A stretch of 42,076 nucleotides of DNA, taken from assembly GCA_036501485.1 (NCBI GenBank), contig DASYAG010000053.1, positions 1 through 42,076 of the forward strand, in the 5' to 3' direction. A program made the position numbers and the translations under genes. Shown in pieces: positions 23,909-35,865 of the stretch. Numbering within the stretch: position 1 is the first letter of the stretch; each line of letters begins with the position of its first letter. The notes beneath the pieces were generated by a model. It ran no database searches and had not been told where the DNA came from. It worked only from the letters and a program-made list of their open reading frames with translations. The stretch is from PALSA-607 sp036501485 (lineage in GTDB: Bacteria; Actinomycetota; Actinomycetes; Acidothermales; Acidothermaceae).

Positions 23909-25975
23909 TTAGCCAAGGTCGACCGGATCGATGCGAACGCGCACGACCGGCGCCTTGCGCGCACTGCGTACGCCCTGCGCGTCGTGCAAGGCGGCCGCGA
24001 GGTCGGCGCCGGCCGACCGGGGCACCCGGATCAACGCCCGGACCTCCGCCGCACCTACAAACCCTGGACGGTCTGTCGATGCCGGCACCGGGCCAAGTAC
24101 CTGCACGTCAGGCGGCAGCGCTGTCGCGGCGACGAGCTCATCGACGGCATCGGCGGCGCCCAGCACTTCGGCGATCGTCACGGCCGGCGGGAACCCGAGC
24201 GTTGCTCGCTCGGCTAGTTCGCGCTCGGCATGACCAACCGGATCCCAGCGAATCAGCGCCTGCACGGCCCGCAGCGAGCTGTCGCCGAGCACCACGACGT
24301 GTCCGCCATCGGCCGCAGGGCGAACGAGAGCCGCCGCATTCAGCCAGCGTCGGAGCGCTTCCTCGCCGGCGCGCAGATCGGCTCGCTGCAAGAGCGCCCA
24401 GCCGTCAAGCAGCAGTGCCGCGCCGTAGCCACCCTCAGCCACTGGCTCGGCGCCGGGCGTCGAAATCACCAAGGCCCGACCGGCAGGCACGGTGTCGAGC
24501 ACCTGCCCCTGCGCCGATGTGCGGACAACGACACCAGGAAAGGATCGACCGAGTTCTTCCGCTGTCCGCCGCGCGCCCACGACTGTTGCCCGGTAGCGAT
24601 GGCTGCCGCATTCGGGACACTCCCAGTCGGTCACAATCCGTCCACACCAGCGGCAGGTCGGTGCGCTGCCGGCGCCGGAACTGGCCAGCAGGCCAGCGCA
24701 GGCCGGACACCGAAGAGGCGTTCGGCAGCTGTCACACGACAGTGCCGGCAGGTAACCCCGCCGTGGAACCTGAATAAGGACAGTGCGCTCGGCGTCCAAT
24801 GCGGCGTGCGCTGCTTCCCACGCGAGCGTCGGCAATCGACCCCCTGCGGAGGGCTGTCGCGCGGCGGCCGGGTCGTCGCCCGGCCGCACCACGGGGGCAC
24901 TCGCCCGCACCTCGGCGCGGCTCGGCGCGAGCAGCTTCGCCCAGCCGGTGGCGACCAGTCGCGCCCCCTCAGCCGTCACGGCATGGCCGCCGATGACAGC
25001 CGCCGCACCAGCAAGATGGGCGCGCAGCACCAGCACCTCGCGCATGTGCGGGTACGGCGCTCGTGGCTCCGCGTGCAGGTCGTCGCCGTCGTCCCAGACC
25101 ACGACGAGGCCCAGGTTATGCACGGGCGCAAAGGCAGCGGCGCGGGTACCGACGACGGCCCTCACCGCTCCGCGGCTGGCCAACAGGAAGCGCCGGTAAC
25201 GCTCCGAGGGCCCGAGATCGGCGGTCAATACGACGTGGCGGTCGGGCCCGAGCCGTGCCTGCAACGCGGCGTCGACGCGAGTGACGTCACGCCGATCGGG
25301 GACGACGACCACCGCGCCCCGCCCGCTCGTAAGCGTGGTGGCCACGAGCTCAGCGATCTCGGCCGGCCAGGTCGGGCCAGGCAGCGCCGGCCACACCGCG
25401 CGGGGCGACCGCCCGTCGCGCAGCGCAGTCACGAACTGGCGACCCGAGCCGTAGCGCGCCCACTCACCGATGTTGTCGGTCGATGCGAGCGAATCCGGCG
25501 CGGTTGGCACCGCGCGGGTCTCGGCCTGCGCATGTCGGGGTGGCACCGCAAGACGCAAGACGTCGGCGAGGGTGCCAGCCCACCGATCAGCGGTCGCCCG
25601 AGCGAGGCGGGCGATCTCCGGCGTCAGCACCACCTCGGGCGACACTGAGCGCTCGACGAACGCGAGGCGGCCGGCGTGTTCGGTCTCAGGCAGGCGGAGC
25701 AGGACGAAGCCGTCAACGAGCTGACCCGCGAAGCGGACCCGGACCCGGCTTCCAGGCACCGCTGACGCAGCGAGCTGCTCGGGCACCAGGTAGTCGAAGG
25801 GGCGGTCGAGATGTGGCAGCGAGAGCTCGACCGCGATCCTGGCAATCGGCTCGACGGCGGCCGGCACCTTGACGCCGGGGGTTCGAACCCGGCTTGCCCG
25901 GAGCGTGGACGGCCGTCTGGACGTCGGGCTGCCTTGCGTCGTCGCGCGGCTTTCTGTCATCAACGGCTCTGTCAT
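23909..25975 (-). CDS. priA: Primosomal protein N' PriA, helicase motifs lost (actinobacterial form)
   Basis: Replication-restart protein of 688 residues, ATG start. The N-terminal DNA-binding domain is recognisable (VELSLPHLDRPFDYLVPEQL) and the zinc-binding region is intact, with paired cysteines in CDSCRTPLRCPAC, CRWCG and CPECGSH. The helicase core is degenerate: there is no Walker A GSGKT-type loop, and the expected DEEH box is WDDGDD. UniProt and other annotations note the same absence of helicase domains in mycobacterial and streptomycete PriA, so this is a lineage trait, not local damage. It probably acts in primosome assembly without unwinding DNA. Confidence 0.93.
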   Translation of the reverse strand: MTEPLMTESRATTQGSPTSRRPSTLRASRVRTPGVKVPAAVEPIARIAVELSLPHLDRPFDYLVPEQLAASAVPGSRVRVRFAGQLVDGFVLLRLPETEHAGRLAFVERSVSPEVVLTPEIARLARATADRWAGTLADVLRLAVPPRHAQAETRAVPTAPDSLASTDNIGEWARYGSGRQFVTALRDGRSPRAVWPALPGPTWPAEIAELVATTLTSGRGAVVVVPDRRDVTRVDAALQARLGPDRHVVLTADLGPSERYRRFLLASRGAVRAVVGTRAAAFAPVHNLGLVVVWDDGDDLHAEPRAPYPHMREVLVLRAHLAGAAAVIGGHAVTAEGARLVATGWAKLLAPSRAEVRASAPVVRPGDDPAAARQPSAGGRLPTLAWEAAHAALDAERTVLIQVPRRGYLPALSCDSCRTPLRCPACAGLLASSGAGSAPTCRWCGRIVTDWECPECGSHRYRATVVGARRTAEELGRSFPGVVVRTSAQGQVLDTVPAGRALVISTPGAEPVAEGGYGAALLLDGWALLQRADLRAGEEALRRWLNAAALVRPAADGGHVVVLGDSSLRAVQALIRWDPVGHAERELAERATLGFPPAVTIAEVLGAADAVDELVAATALPPDVQVLGPVPASTDRPGFVGAAEVRALIRVPRSAGADLAAALHDAQGVRSARKAPVVRVRIDPVDLG

Positions 25976-25987
25976 GGCGCTCGCAGT

Positions 25988-26003
25988 ACTACCAGAGGGT
26001 AGT
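25988..26003 (-). promoter_or_regulatory. Short inverted repeat directly upstream of priA
   Basis: ACTACC-agag-GGTAGT, a perfect 6-bp inverted repeat with a 4-nt loop, 12 nt from the priA ATG within the 89-bp metK-priA gap. It could be an operator or a small RNA hairpin over the ribosome site; nothing else identifies it. Confidence 0.35.
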
Positions 26004-26064
26004 GACCCCTTGCGGAGATCAGCCGCTCGTGTGGATCACTGCGGCGTTGGGGCGCGCTGGTGAA

Positions 26065-27258
26065 TCAGCGACCGGCGGCGGCGCGCAATGCGTCGGCGCG
26101 GCTGGTCGATTCCCATGTGAAGTCGAGCTCAGGCCGGCCGAAGTGACCGTAGGCCGCGGTCTGCCGATAGATCGGCCGCAGCAGGTCGAGGTCGCGAATA
26201 ATCGCGCCCGGGCGCAGGTCGAAGACCGAAACCACGGCTTCCTGGATCAGCTCGTCGGGCACGAGGCCGGTGCCGAAGGTCTCGACGAAAAGCCCGACCG
26301 GGTTGGCCTTGCCGATCGCGTACGCCACCTGCACCTCGCAGCGACTTGCGAGCCCAGCGGCGACGACGTTCTTGGCGACCCAACGCATCGCGTACGCCGC
26401 GGAGCGGTCGACTTTGGACGGGTCTTTGCCGGAGAACGCGCCGCCGCCGTGGCGGGCCATGCCGCCGTAAGTGTCGACGATGATCTTGCGGCCGGTCAGC
26501 CCGGCGTCGCCCATCGGGCCGCCGATCTCAAATCGGCCGGTCGGGTTCACCAGCAGCCGGTGACTGCCGGTGTCGATGCCAAGTTCGGCCATCTCCGGTG
26601 CCACCACGAACTCGGCAATATCCGGGGCGAGCAACGTGTCGATGTCGATGTCGGCGGCGTGCTGGCTGGAGACCACGACGGTGTCGAGCCGCACCGGCTT
26701 GTCGCCGTCGTACTCGATCGTCACCTGGGTCTTGCCGTCGGGCCGCAGATACGGCACCACGCCGTCCTTGCGAACTTGTGACAACCGGCGAGCCAGCCGG
26801 TGGGCCAACGCGATCGGCAACGGCATCAGCTCAGGGGTGTCGTCACACGCGTAACCGAACATCAGGCCCTGGTCGCCAGCACCTTGCCGGTCAAGGTCAT
26901 CGACGCCTTCGCCGTGGCGACGCTCGTAACCCTCATCGACCCCCTGGGCGATGTCGGGCGACTGCGAGCCGATCGACACCGACACTCCACACGACGCGCC
27001 GTCGAAACCCTTCTTCGACGAGTCGTAGCCGATGCCAAGGATCACCTCGCGCACGATCGCGGGAATGTCGGCCCATGCCTCCGTGGTCACTTCGCCGGCA
27101 ACGTGTACCTGACCGGTCGTGATGAGCGTCTCAACGGCGACCCGGCTCTTGGGATCGTCCTTGAGCAAGGCGTCGAGAATGCCGTCGCTGATCTGGTCGG
27201 CGATCTTGTCCGGGTGGCCTTCAGTGACGGACTCGGACGTGAATAAGCGGCGCGACAC
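26065..27258 (-). CDS. metK: S-adenosylmethionine synthetase
   Basis: Makes SAM from methionine and ATP. 397 residues, GTG start with GGGAG upstream. Signatures: LFTSESVTEGHPDKIADQIS, the hexapeptide GAGDQG followed by LMFGYA, and the phosphate-binding GGGAFSGKDPSKVDRSAAY. No SAM riboswitch can be present, since only 35 nt separate it from coaBC. It follows mihF-gmk-rpoZ-coaBC in the conserved actinobacterial order. Confidence 0.98.
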   Translation of the reverse strand: MSRRLFTSESVTEGHPDKIADQISDGILDALLKDDPKSRVAVETLITTGQVHVAGEVTTEAWADIPAIVREVILGIGYDSSKKGFDGASCGVSVSIGSQSPDIAQGVDEGYERRHGEGVDDLDRQGAGDQGLMFGYACDDTPELMPLPIALAHRLARRLSQVRKDGVVPYLRPDGKTQVTIEYDGDKPVRLDTVVVSSQHAADIDIDTLLAPDIAEFVVAPEMAELGIDTGSHRLLVNPTGRFEIGGPMGDAGLTGRKIIVDTYGGMARHGGGAFSGKDPSKVDRSAAYAMRWVAKNVVAAGLASRCEVQVAYAIGKANPVGLFVETFGTGLVPDELIQEAVVSVFDLRPGAIIRDLDLLRPIYRQTAAYGHFGRPELDFTWESTSRADALRAAAGR

Positions 27259-27293
27259 GGCGCTCCCTTGATCGACAGAAAGACTTGGAGAGT

Positions 27294-28553
27294 CTAGGAC
27301 ACCAACGGCAGGCGAGCAGCCACGAGATCCCAGACGACATCGGCCAAGGCTGGCTTGGGTCCGGCGGGCACATCGACCGCCGTGCCGTCGGCGCCAAGAA
27401 TCGTCGCCGCATTCTCTGCGACGTCGAATCCCTTGGTCGCGCCGACCTCGTTGACCACCAAGAGATCAGCACCTTTGCTCGCCAGCTTGATCCGACCGTT
27501 CGCCAGCACGTCATCTGTTTCGGCGGCGAACCCGACGATGACTTGGGCGGGCCGGCCGGCGCGGTCAGCCCGACCGAGTTCGGCCAGGACGTCGGCATTG
27601 CGCGTGAGCTCCACCGCCGGCGGATCAGCGTCGGACTTCTTGATCTTGGACGCCGAGAGGGTGACCGGCCGGAAGTCGGCGACGGCAGCAGCCATCACCA
27701 CTGCGTCGGCATCGGCGGCCGCCTCGAGTACGGCACTGCGCAGTTCGTCGGCGGAGCCGACCCGCACGACCTTGGCGCCGGCTGGGTCGGCCAGCGTCAC
27801 ATTGGCGGAGACCAGGGTGACCTCGGCGCCGCGCGCCACCGCCGTCATCGCGAGCGCGTAACCCTGGCGACCCGAGCTGCGGTTGCCGAGAAAACGCACT
27901 GGATCGAGGGCTTCGCGGGTGCCGCCGGCCGAGACGACGACTCGACGCCCGACCAGGTCGGGTCGCAGCCCGTCACGGCCGCGACTGAGCACGCGGCGGG
28001 CCACCTCGGCGATCTCGGCGGGTTCGGGCAGCCGGCCGGCGCCGGAATCGAGGCCGGTCAGCCGGCCCACCGCAGGTTCGATCACGATGGCTCCGCGGGA
28101 GCGCAGGGTCGCCACGTTGGCGACCGTGGCTGGGTGATTCCACATCTCGGTATGCATGGCGGGGGCGAACACGACAGGGCCGCGGGCGGTCAGCAACACG
28201 TTGGTGAGCAGATCGTCGGCCAGGCCGTGAGCCGCGCGGGCCAGCACGTCGGCGGTAGCAGGCACCACCAGCACCAAGTCAGCCTGTTGGCCAAGACGGA
28301 CGTGCGCGACCTCGTGCACGTCGTCAAAAAGATCGGCCCGGACCCGATTGCCGGACAGTGCCGCCCAGGTCGGCTCGCCGACGAATTTCAGTGCGGCCCG
28401 CGTGGGCACGACCGTGACGTCGTAGTGCGCTTCCGTCAACAACCGCAGCACTTCGCAGGCCTTGTAGGCCGCGATCCCACCAGTCACGCCGAACACGATG
28501 CGGGGTCGGTCCGCATCGGATGCGGACGCGCGAGGCGACGATGCGGGAGTCAT
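27294..28553 (-). CDS. coaBC: Bifunctional phosphopantothenoylcysteine decarboxylase / synthetase CoaBC
   Basis: Two consecutive coenzyme A steps in one 419-residue protein. The N-terminal CoaC flavodoxin-like domain shows VFGVTGGIAAYKACEVLRLL, VAHVRLGQQADL (active-site His) and APAMHTEMWNHPAT. The C-terminal CoaB domain shows VSAGGTREALDPVRFLGNRS, MAAAVADFRP and KIKK. ATG start, 14 nt after rpoZ. Confidence 0.97.
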   Translation of the reverse strand: MTPASSPRASASDADRPRIVFGVTGGIAAYKACEVLRLLTEAHYDVTVVPTRAALKFVGEPTWAALSGNRVRADLFDDVHEVAHVRLGQQADLVLVVPATADVLARAAHGLADDLLTNVLLTARGPVVFAPAMHTEMWNHPATVANVATLRSRGAIVIEPAVGRLTGLDSGAGRLPEPAEIAEVARRVLSRGRDGLRPDLVGRRVVVSAGGTREALDPVRFLGNRSSGRQGYALAMTAVARGAEVTLVSANVTLADPAGAKVVRVGSADELRSAVLEAAADADAVVMAAAVADFRPVTLSASKIKKSDADPPAVELTRNADVLAELGRADRAGRPAQVIVGFAAETDDVLANGRIKLASKGADLLVVNEVGATKGFDVAENAATILGADGTAVDVPAGPKPALADVVWDLVAARLPLVS

Positions 28554-28567
28554 CGCACCCGCCGGCG

Positions 28568-28831
28568 TCAGGCTTCGACCGGCTCGGCGGTCAGCAGCCG
28601 GCCGTTGATTTCACGAAGAGCGACCGAGAGCGGCTTCTCATGCGGGTGCGTCTCGACGAGCGGCCCGACGTATTCGAGCAAGCCCTCACCGAGCTGCGAG
28701 TAGTACGCGTTGATCTGCCGGGCGCGCTTGGCCGAGTAGATGACCAGGGCGTACTTGGAGTCGGCGATCTCGAGCAAGTCATCGATAGGCGGATTCGTGA
28801 TGCCTTCGGGACTAGCGACAATGCCTGACAC
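28568..28831 (-). CDS. rpoZ: RNA polymerase omega subunit
   Basis: 87-residue omega, which helps fold and assemble the beta-prime subunit. Contains the conserved ITNPPIDDLLEIADSKYALV and AKRARQINAYYSQL; the C-terminal VALREINGRLL is also typical of actinobacterial omega. GTG start, 30 nt after gmk. Confidence 0.96.
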   Translation of the reverse strand: MSGIVASPEGITNPPIDDLLEIADSKYALVIYSAKRARQINAYYSQLGEGLLEYVGPLVETHPHEKPLSVALREINGRLLTAEPVEA

Positions 28832-28861
28832 GCGATGCCCTTCGTTTCGGATGGCTGCTGC

Positions 28862-29431
28862 CTACGGGCGCAGATGTAGCAACTTTACCAGTTCGTCACA
28901 CGCCTGCTGGACCGACTCGTTGACCACCACGGCATCGAACTCGAGCTCAGCGGCCAGCTCTAGTCGCGCCCGCTCGAGGCGGGCGGCCGCGATCTCTGGC
29001 GATTCGGTACCCCTACCGGTGAGACGCCGGACGAGCTCCTCCCACGAGGGTGGGGTCAAGAACACGCAGAAGACGTCGGGCAGTACCGCCCGCACCTGCC
29101 GGGCTCCCTGCAGGTCGATCTCTAACAGGGCGGGCACACCCGCGGCCAGCTTCTCCTCAACCGGCTTGCGCGGCGTCCCGTATCGGTGTTTGCCGTATGT
29201 CGCGTATTCGAGGAGGTCGCCCGCGGCGATCATCTCGTCGAACCGCGCGTCGTCGATGAAGCGATAATTCACCCCATCGATTTCACCGGGTCGCGGGAAT
29301 CGCGTCGTGACCGAGACGGAGACCCACAGCTCTGGCGCGCGGCGGGCAAGTGCGGCCACCACAGTGCCCTTGCCGACCCCAGAAGGACCCGAAAGCACCG
29401 TCAGGCGAGCCGGCTCAGGAACGTCCACCAC
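28862..29431 (-). CDS. gmk: Guanylate kinase
   Basis: Phosphorylates GMP to GDP. 189 residues with P-loop LSGPSGVGKGTVV, SVTTRFPRPGEIDGVNYRF and the lid/base region LTGRGTESPEIAAARL. A GTG at 29431 (or the next codon at 29428) is preceded by GGAG; it overlaps the end of mihF by 17 nt. This nucleotide-pool enzyme lies between the pyr operon and rpoZ, as in other actinomycetes. Confidence 0.96.
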   Translation of the reverse strand: MVDVPEPARLTVLSGPSGVGKGTVVAALARRAPELWVSVSVTTRFPRPGEIDGVNYRFIDDARFDEMIAAGDLLEYATYGKHRYGTPRKPVEEKLAAGVPALLEIDLQGARQVRAVLPDVFCVFLTPPSWEELVRRLTGRGTESPEIAAARLERARLELAAELEFDAVVVNESVQQACDELVKLLHLRP

Positions 29432-29738
29432 CGAACTCCGCGACGAGCGCGGCGCGTTGCTTGGTGCCCAGCCCCCGCACCCGCCTGGTGGATGCGATCC
29501 CGAGTCGCTCCATGATTTGCGCAGCCCGTACCTTGCCGACGCCGGGCAATGATTCGAGCAGCGCGGTCACCCGCATCTTGCCCACGACATCGTCGCGCTC
29601 ACCGAGGTCGAGAACAGCGCCGAGCGATTCTCCGGAATGCTTCAAGCGGGCCTTGATCTCGGCACGACGCTGCCGCGCGACCGCAGCTTTCGCGAGTGCA
29701 TCGGCGCGCTGCTCGGGCGTCAGGATCGGGAGTGCCAC
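29415..29738 (-). CDS. mihF: Actinobacterial integration host factor mIHF
   Basis: Nucleoid-associated protein of the mIHF/sIHF family, unrelated to HU-type IHF. I use the GTG at 29738, which has GAGGTGA 5 nt upstream and gives the family N-terminus MALPILTPEQRADALAKAA; length 107. A GTG at 29747 would add three residues. The helix-two-turn-helix DNA-binding region is visible as LLESLPGVGKVRAAQIMERL and IASTRRVRGLGTKQRAALV. Its position before gmk is diagnostic for actinomycetes. Confidence 0.95.
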   Translation of the reverse strand: MALPILTPEQRADALAKAAVARQRRAEIKARLKHSGESLGAVLDLGERDDVVGKMRVTALLESLPGVGKVRAAQIMERLGIASTRRVRGLGTKQRAALVAEFGGGRS

Positions 29739-29859
29739 GAAGGTCACCTCGAACGGGCGGCGGCGCGAGGCCGGAGTGGACCGAATGGAGTCGATGCGAT
29801 GTTTTTGCTCCGACGAGTTCGCAACCTAGCGACAACGAGGCGTGTCGGGCAACGCGGCC

Positions 29860-30561
29860 CTAACTTCGAAGCTGTCGACGTAACGCCGCCGCAAGCGATG
29901 CAGCAGCTGCACCGGGGTCAGCAGCACCGGTGATTTGGCGACCGATCACCAACAAATCGGCTCCGTCGGCGAGTGCTTGCTCGGGCGTAGCGACGCGCGC
30001 CTGATCCTGTGCGTCGGCACCAGCAGAGCGAACTCCCGGCGTAATCAGCTTGATGTCGGGACCAACCTCGGCACGCACTGCGGCGACCTCTCGTGCAGAG
30101 CAAACAATGGCGCCTGCACCCGCAGAGACCGACATGAGCGCGAGTCTGCGCACCGCATCTTGCGAACCACCTGCGATACCGAACTCGGCGAGGTCGGAAT
30201 CATCGAGACTGGTCAAGATGGTGACTGCGGTGATAACGCCCTCGGGCAACTCTTCCTTGGCTGCCTGGATCATCGCGCGACCGCCGAGCGCGTGCACGGT
30301 GAGGTAGGCCGGTCGAACGCGCGCCACTGAACGAACAGCACCCGCCACGGTGTTGGGGATGTCGTTCAACTTCAGGTCGAGAAACAGATCGATACGGCTG
30401 CCGCCGCGCACGCTGCCAATGGCCTCGGGGCCATACCGGCAGAACAACTCGAGTCCGATCTTCAGCGTGCTCACATGGGGCTCGACGGCACGCGCCCATG
30501 CACTCGCTGTCTCGAGATCGCGCGCATCGAGCGCGACCGCGATCGGGGCAGTACCGGTCAC
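29860..30561 (-). CDS. pyrF: Orotidine 5'-phosphate decarboxylase
   Basis: Last step of UMP synthesis. About 233 residues from the GTG at 30561, 19 nt after pyrD; upstream open frame lies inside pyrD and is rejected. The catalytic Lys-Asp array is visible in FLDLKLNDIPNTVAGAV, with APIAVALDARDLETA at the N-terminus and the phosphate-binding ADLLVIGRQITGAADP near the end. It is compact, closer in form to E. coli-type PyrF than to the longer type known from mycobacteria. Last gene of the pyr operon. Confidence 0.95.
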   Translation of the reverse strand: MTGTAPIAVALDARDLETASAWARAVEPHVSTLKIGLELFCRYGPEAIGSVRGGSRIDLFLDLKLNDIPNTVAGAVRSVARVRPAYLTVHALGGRAMIQAAKEELPEGVITAVTILTSLDDSDLAEFGIAGGSQDAVRRLALMSVSAGAGAIVCSAREVAAVRAEVGPDIKLITPGVRSAGADAQDQARVATPEQALADGADLLVIGRQITGAADPGAAAASLAAALRRQLRS

Positions 30562-30580
30562 GGCGCGCTCGCGCGTTCGG

Positions 30581-31567
30581 TCATGGTGCGGTCTCGCGTG
30601 GTCCGTGCGCCAGCCCCACGGCGTCGACCAAACGCTTGATACCGCGCTGCGCCAAGGCGTCTTCGAGTTCGGCGAGAACGCGCACCGGCGCCGTCGGATC
30701 GTGGAAAATCTCGGTGCCAACGGACACCGCACGTGCGCCCGCGAGGATGAACTGCAGGGCGTCAAGACCGGTGCGGATACCGCCCATGCCAAGGATCGGC
30801 ACTTCGGGCATCGCGGCGTGCACCTGCCAGACGCAACGAAGAGCGACCGGACGAATCGCCGGGCCGGACAGACCACCGGTGACTCCAGCCAGCACCGGTC
30901 GCATGGTGTCGGTATCGATGACCATGCCGAGCAACGTGTTCGTCATCGACAACCCGTCGGCTCCGGCAGTGACGCACGCGCGGGCAATCGGGACGATGTC
31001 GGTGACGTCGGGCGAGAGCTTGGCGAAAACGGGAATTTCTGATCGCGTCGCACGGCGCACCGCCTGCATGACCTCGGCGGCCGGTCTGGCATCGCAGGCA
31101 AAGACCTGCCCGCGATCCTCAACGTTCGGGCACGAGATGTTGACCTCGATCATCGAAATACCACTTGCTTCACGCAACCGCATCGCGAGCTTCGCGTACT
31201 CATCGACGGTGCTGCCCGCAATCGAGACCACGGCGCGGGCGCCCTGCTCGACCAACCACGCAAGGTCGCGCTCGATGAAAATCTCGATCCCTGGACCTTG
31301 CAATCCGATCGAGTTCAACATGCCGCTCGGCGTCTCGGCCATCCGCGGCGTCGCGCGGCCAGACCGCACGTTCATCATGATGGATTTCGTCACGATGCCG
31401 CCGAGGTCTGCGACATCGAAGAACTGCGCGAGCTCTTGTCCGGCCGCAGCACAACCCGATGCCGTCAGCACCGGATTCGGCAGCTCGAAGCGACCCAGTG
31501 TCGTTGCCATGTCGACGGTGCTCGCGACCTTGGTCACCGGCGAAGCGGCGCGAACCGTCAGGCTCAT
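30581..31567 (-). CDS. pyrD: Dihydroorotate dehydrogenase, class 1B catalytic subunit
   Basis: FMN enzyme oxidising dihydroorotate. 328 residues, ATG start overlapping the pyrK stop as ATGA. The active-site cysteine is in MIEVNISCPNVEDRGQ, marking a soluble class-1 enzyme (class-2 enzymes use serine and a membrane-anchoring N-terminus, absent here). Other motifs: VLTASGCAAAG, PILGMGGIRTGLDAL and FILAGARAVSVGTEIF. Direct coupling to pyrK predicts the NAD-dependent PyrD-PyrK heterotetramer. Confidence 0.95.
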   Translation of the reverse strand: MSLTVRAASPVTKVASTVDMATTLGRFELPNPVLTASGCAAAGQELAQFFDVADLGGIVTKSIMMNVRSGRATPRMAETPSGMLNSIGLQGPGIEIFIERDLAWLVEQGARAVVSIAGSTVDEYAKLAMRLREASGISMIEVNISCPNVEDRGQVFACDARPAAEVMQAVRRATRSEIPVFAKLSPDVTDIVPIARACVTAGADGLSMTNTLLGMVIDTDTMRPVLAGVTGGLSGPAIRPVALRCVWQVHAAMPEVPILGMGGIRTGLDALQFILAGARAVSVGTEIFHDPTAPVRVLAELEDALAQRGIKRLVDAVGLAHGPRETAP

Positions 31568-32472
31568 CGGGTCACCTGGGCTTTGGCCTTGCGGGGAGTC
31601 GTTGTGCGCGACGGCGCTCTCGCGGCTGGCGGCGCTAATGCACCGTGCACATCACTGGGTATGGTTCCGACATCGTCGAAACGCACCCGGTCACCATGGA
31701 ACACCGGACCGTCGACGCACGAGCGAACCATGCGGGTAATGCCGTCGTCGCCGATGACAGGCAAGACGCAGGTCATGCAGACCCCGACGCCGCACGCCAT
31801 CAGCTCTTCGACGGCAATCTGGCACGGCATGCCAAGTGCGCCAGCCACTTCACTGACAGCACGCAGCATGCCCATCGGTCCGCAGGCGTACACGACGTCG
31901 GCCTTGCTCGCCGCAAGGACATCGGGCAAGACGTCGGACACTCGGCCGTGATGACCGACTGACCCGTCGTCCGTCGTGACGGTCAAGGTCGCGGAGATCC
32001 GCTTCGCGTCAAGCGCGCCGAAGAGTCGATCCTCCCGTGCCGCACCCATGACGAAGTCGACGCGGCACCCTCGAGCACGCAGCGCGTCGGCGAGGGGGAA
32101 GAGCGGTGCGGTGCCATAGCCACCACCCACCAGTACGCAGGTCGCAGGCTCACGGGGCAATGAGAATGGGCGGCCGAGTGGGCCGACGATGTCGATGCGT
32201 TCGTGCGCTTGGCGACTGGCCAGCCAGGCCGTGCCGCGGCCCTCAATGGAAAAGACGAACTCGACAGTGCCGCCGTAGACGCCGCGCTCGTGGATCTGGT
32301 GGATCGAGAATGCCCGGCGCATCAGCATTGCAGTGTCGGGGCCACCGACGGCGACCGTCACGAACTGTCCGGGCTTGGCGATCTCGGCCACGCCCGGCGC
32401 GACCACGGTCATGGCGTGGTAGGCGCCGATCTTGCGCAGCGAGAGCACCTCGCCGTTTACCTGCACCGGCAT
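31564..32472 (-). CDS. pyrK: Dihydroorotate dehydrogenase electron-transfer subunit PyrK
   Basis: FAD and [2Fe-2S] subunit passing electrons from PyrD to NAD. I place the start at ATG 32472, which has GAGGAG 8 nt upstream, giving 302 residues; a TTG at 32529 would add residues encoded by a tandem array. Visible: GQFVTVAVG and the FAD-binding MRRAFSIH, the nucleotide-binding VLVGGGYGTAPLFPLAD, and four cluster cysteines in MACGVGVCMTCVLPV and VRSCVDGPVF. Confidence 0.94.
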   Translation of the reverse strand: MPVQVNGEVLSLRKIGAYHAMTVVAPGVAEIAKPGQFVTVAVGGPDTAMLMRRAFSIHQIHERGVYGGTVEFVFSIEGRGTAWLASRQAHERIDIVGPLGRPFSLPREPATCVLVGGGYGTAPLFPLADALRARGCRVDFVMGAAREDRLFGALDAKRISATLTVTTDDGSVGHHGRVSDVLPDVLAASKADVVYACGPMGMLRAVSEVAGALGMPCQIAVEELMACGVGVCMTCVLPVIGDDGITRMVRSCVDGPVFHGDRVRFDDVGTIPSDVHGALAPPAARAPSRTTTPRKAKAQVTR

Positions 32473-32494
32473 GTCGCCGTCTCCTCGCCTGCTT

Positions 32495-32554
32495 GGCAAC
32501 CTGTCGTCGGGCAACCTGTCGTCCGGCAATCTGTCGTGGGGCAGCCTGTCGTCG
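32495..32554 (-). repeat. Tandem repeat, 15-bp unit x 4, between carB and pyrK
   Basis: Plus-strand unit GGCAACCTGTCGTCG at 32495-32509, then 32510-32524, 32525-32539 and 32540-32554 with one to three changes each; a decayed fifth follows. It fills the 102-bp gap between the carB stop and pyrK start, the widest gap in an operon otherwise joined mostly by overlapping stop/start codons. Confidence 0.95.
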
Positions 32555-32574
32555 GGCGACCGGGAGTCACCTTG

Positions 32575-35864
<3,290 letters not shown>

Positions 35865-35865
<1 letters not shown>

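Noticed and set aside
24230..25648. Long plus-strand open frame opposite priA
   Set aside because: PriA zinc and N-terminal regions are intact on the minus strand; the antisense product matches nothing.
26980..27293. SAM riboswitch before metK
   Set aside because: Only 35 nt separate coaBC and metK and no SAM aptamer blocks are present.
27285..28703. 472-codon plus-strand open frame opposite coaBC
   Set aside because: CoaBC is complete on the other strand; the antisense frame is a GC-driven artefact.
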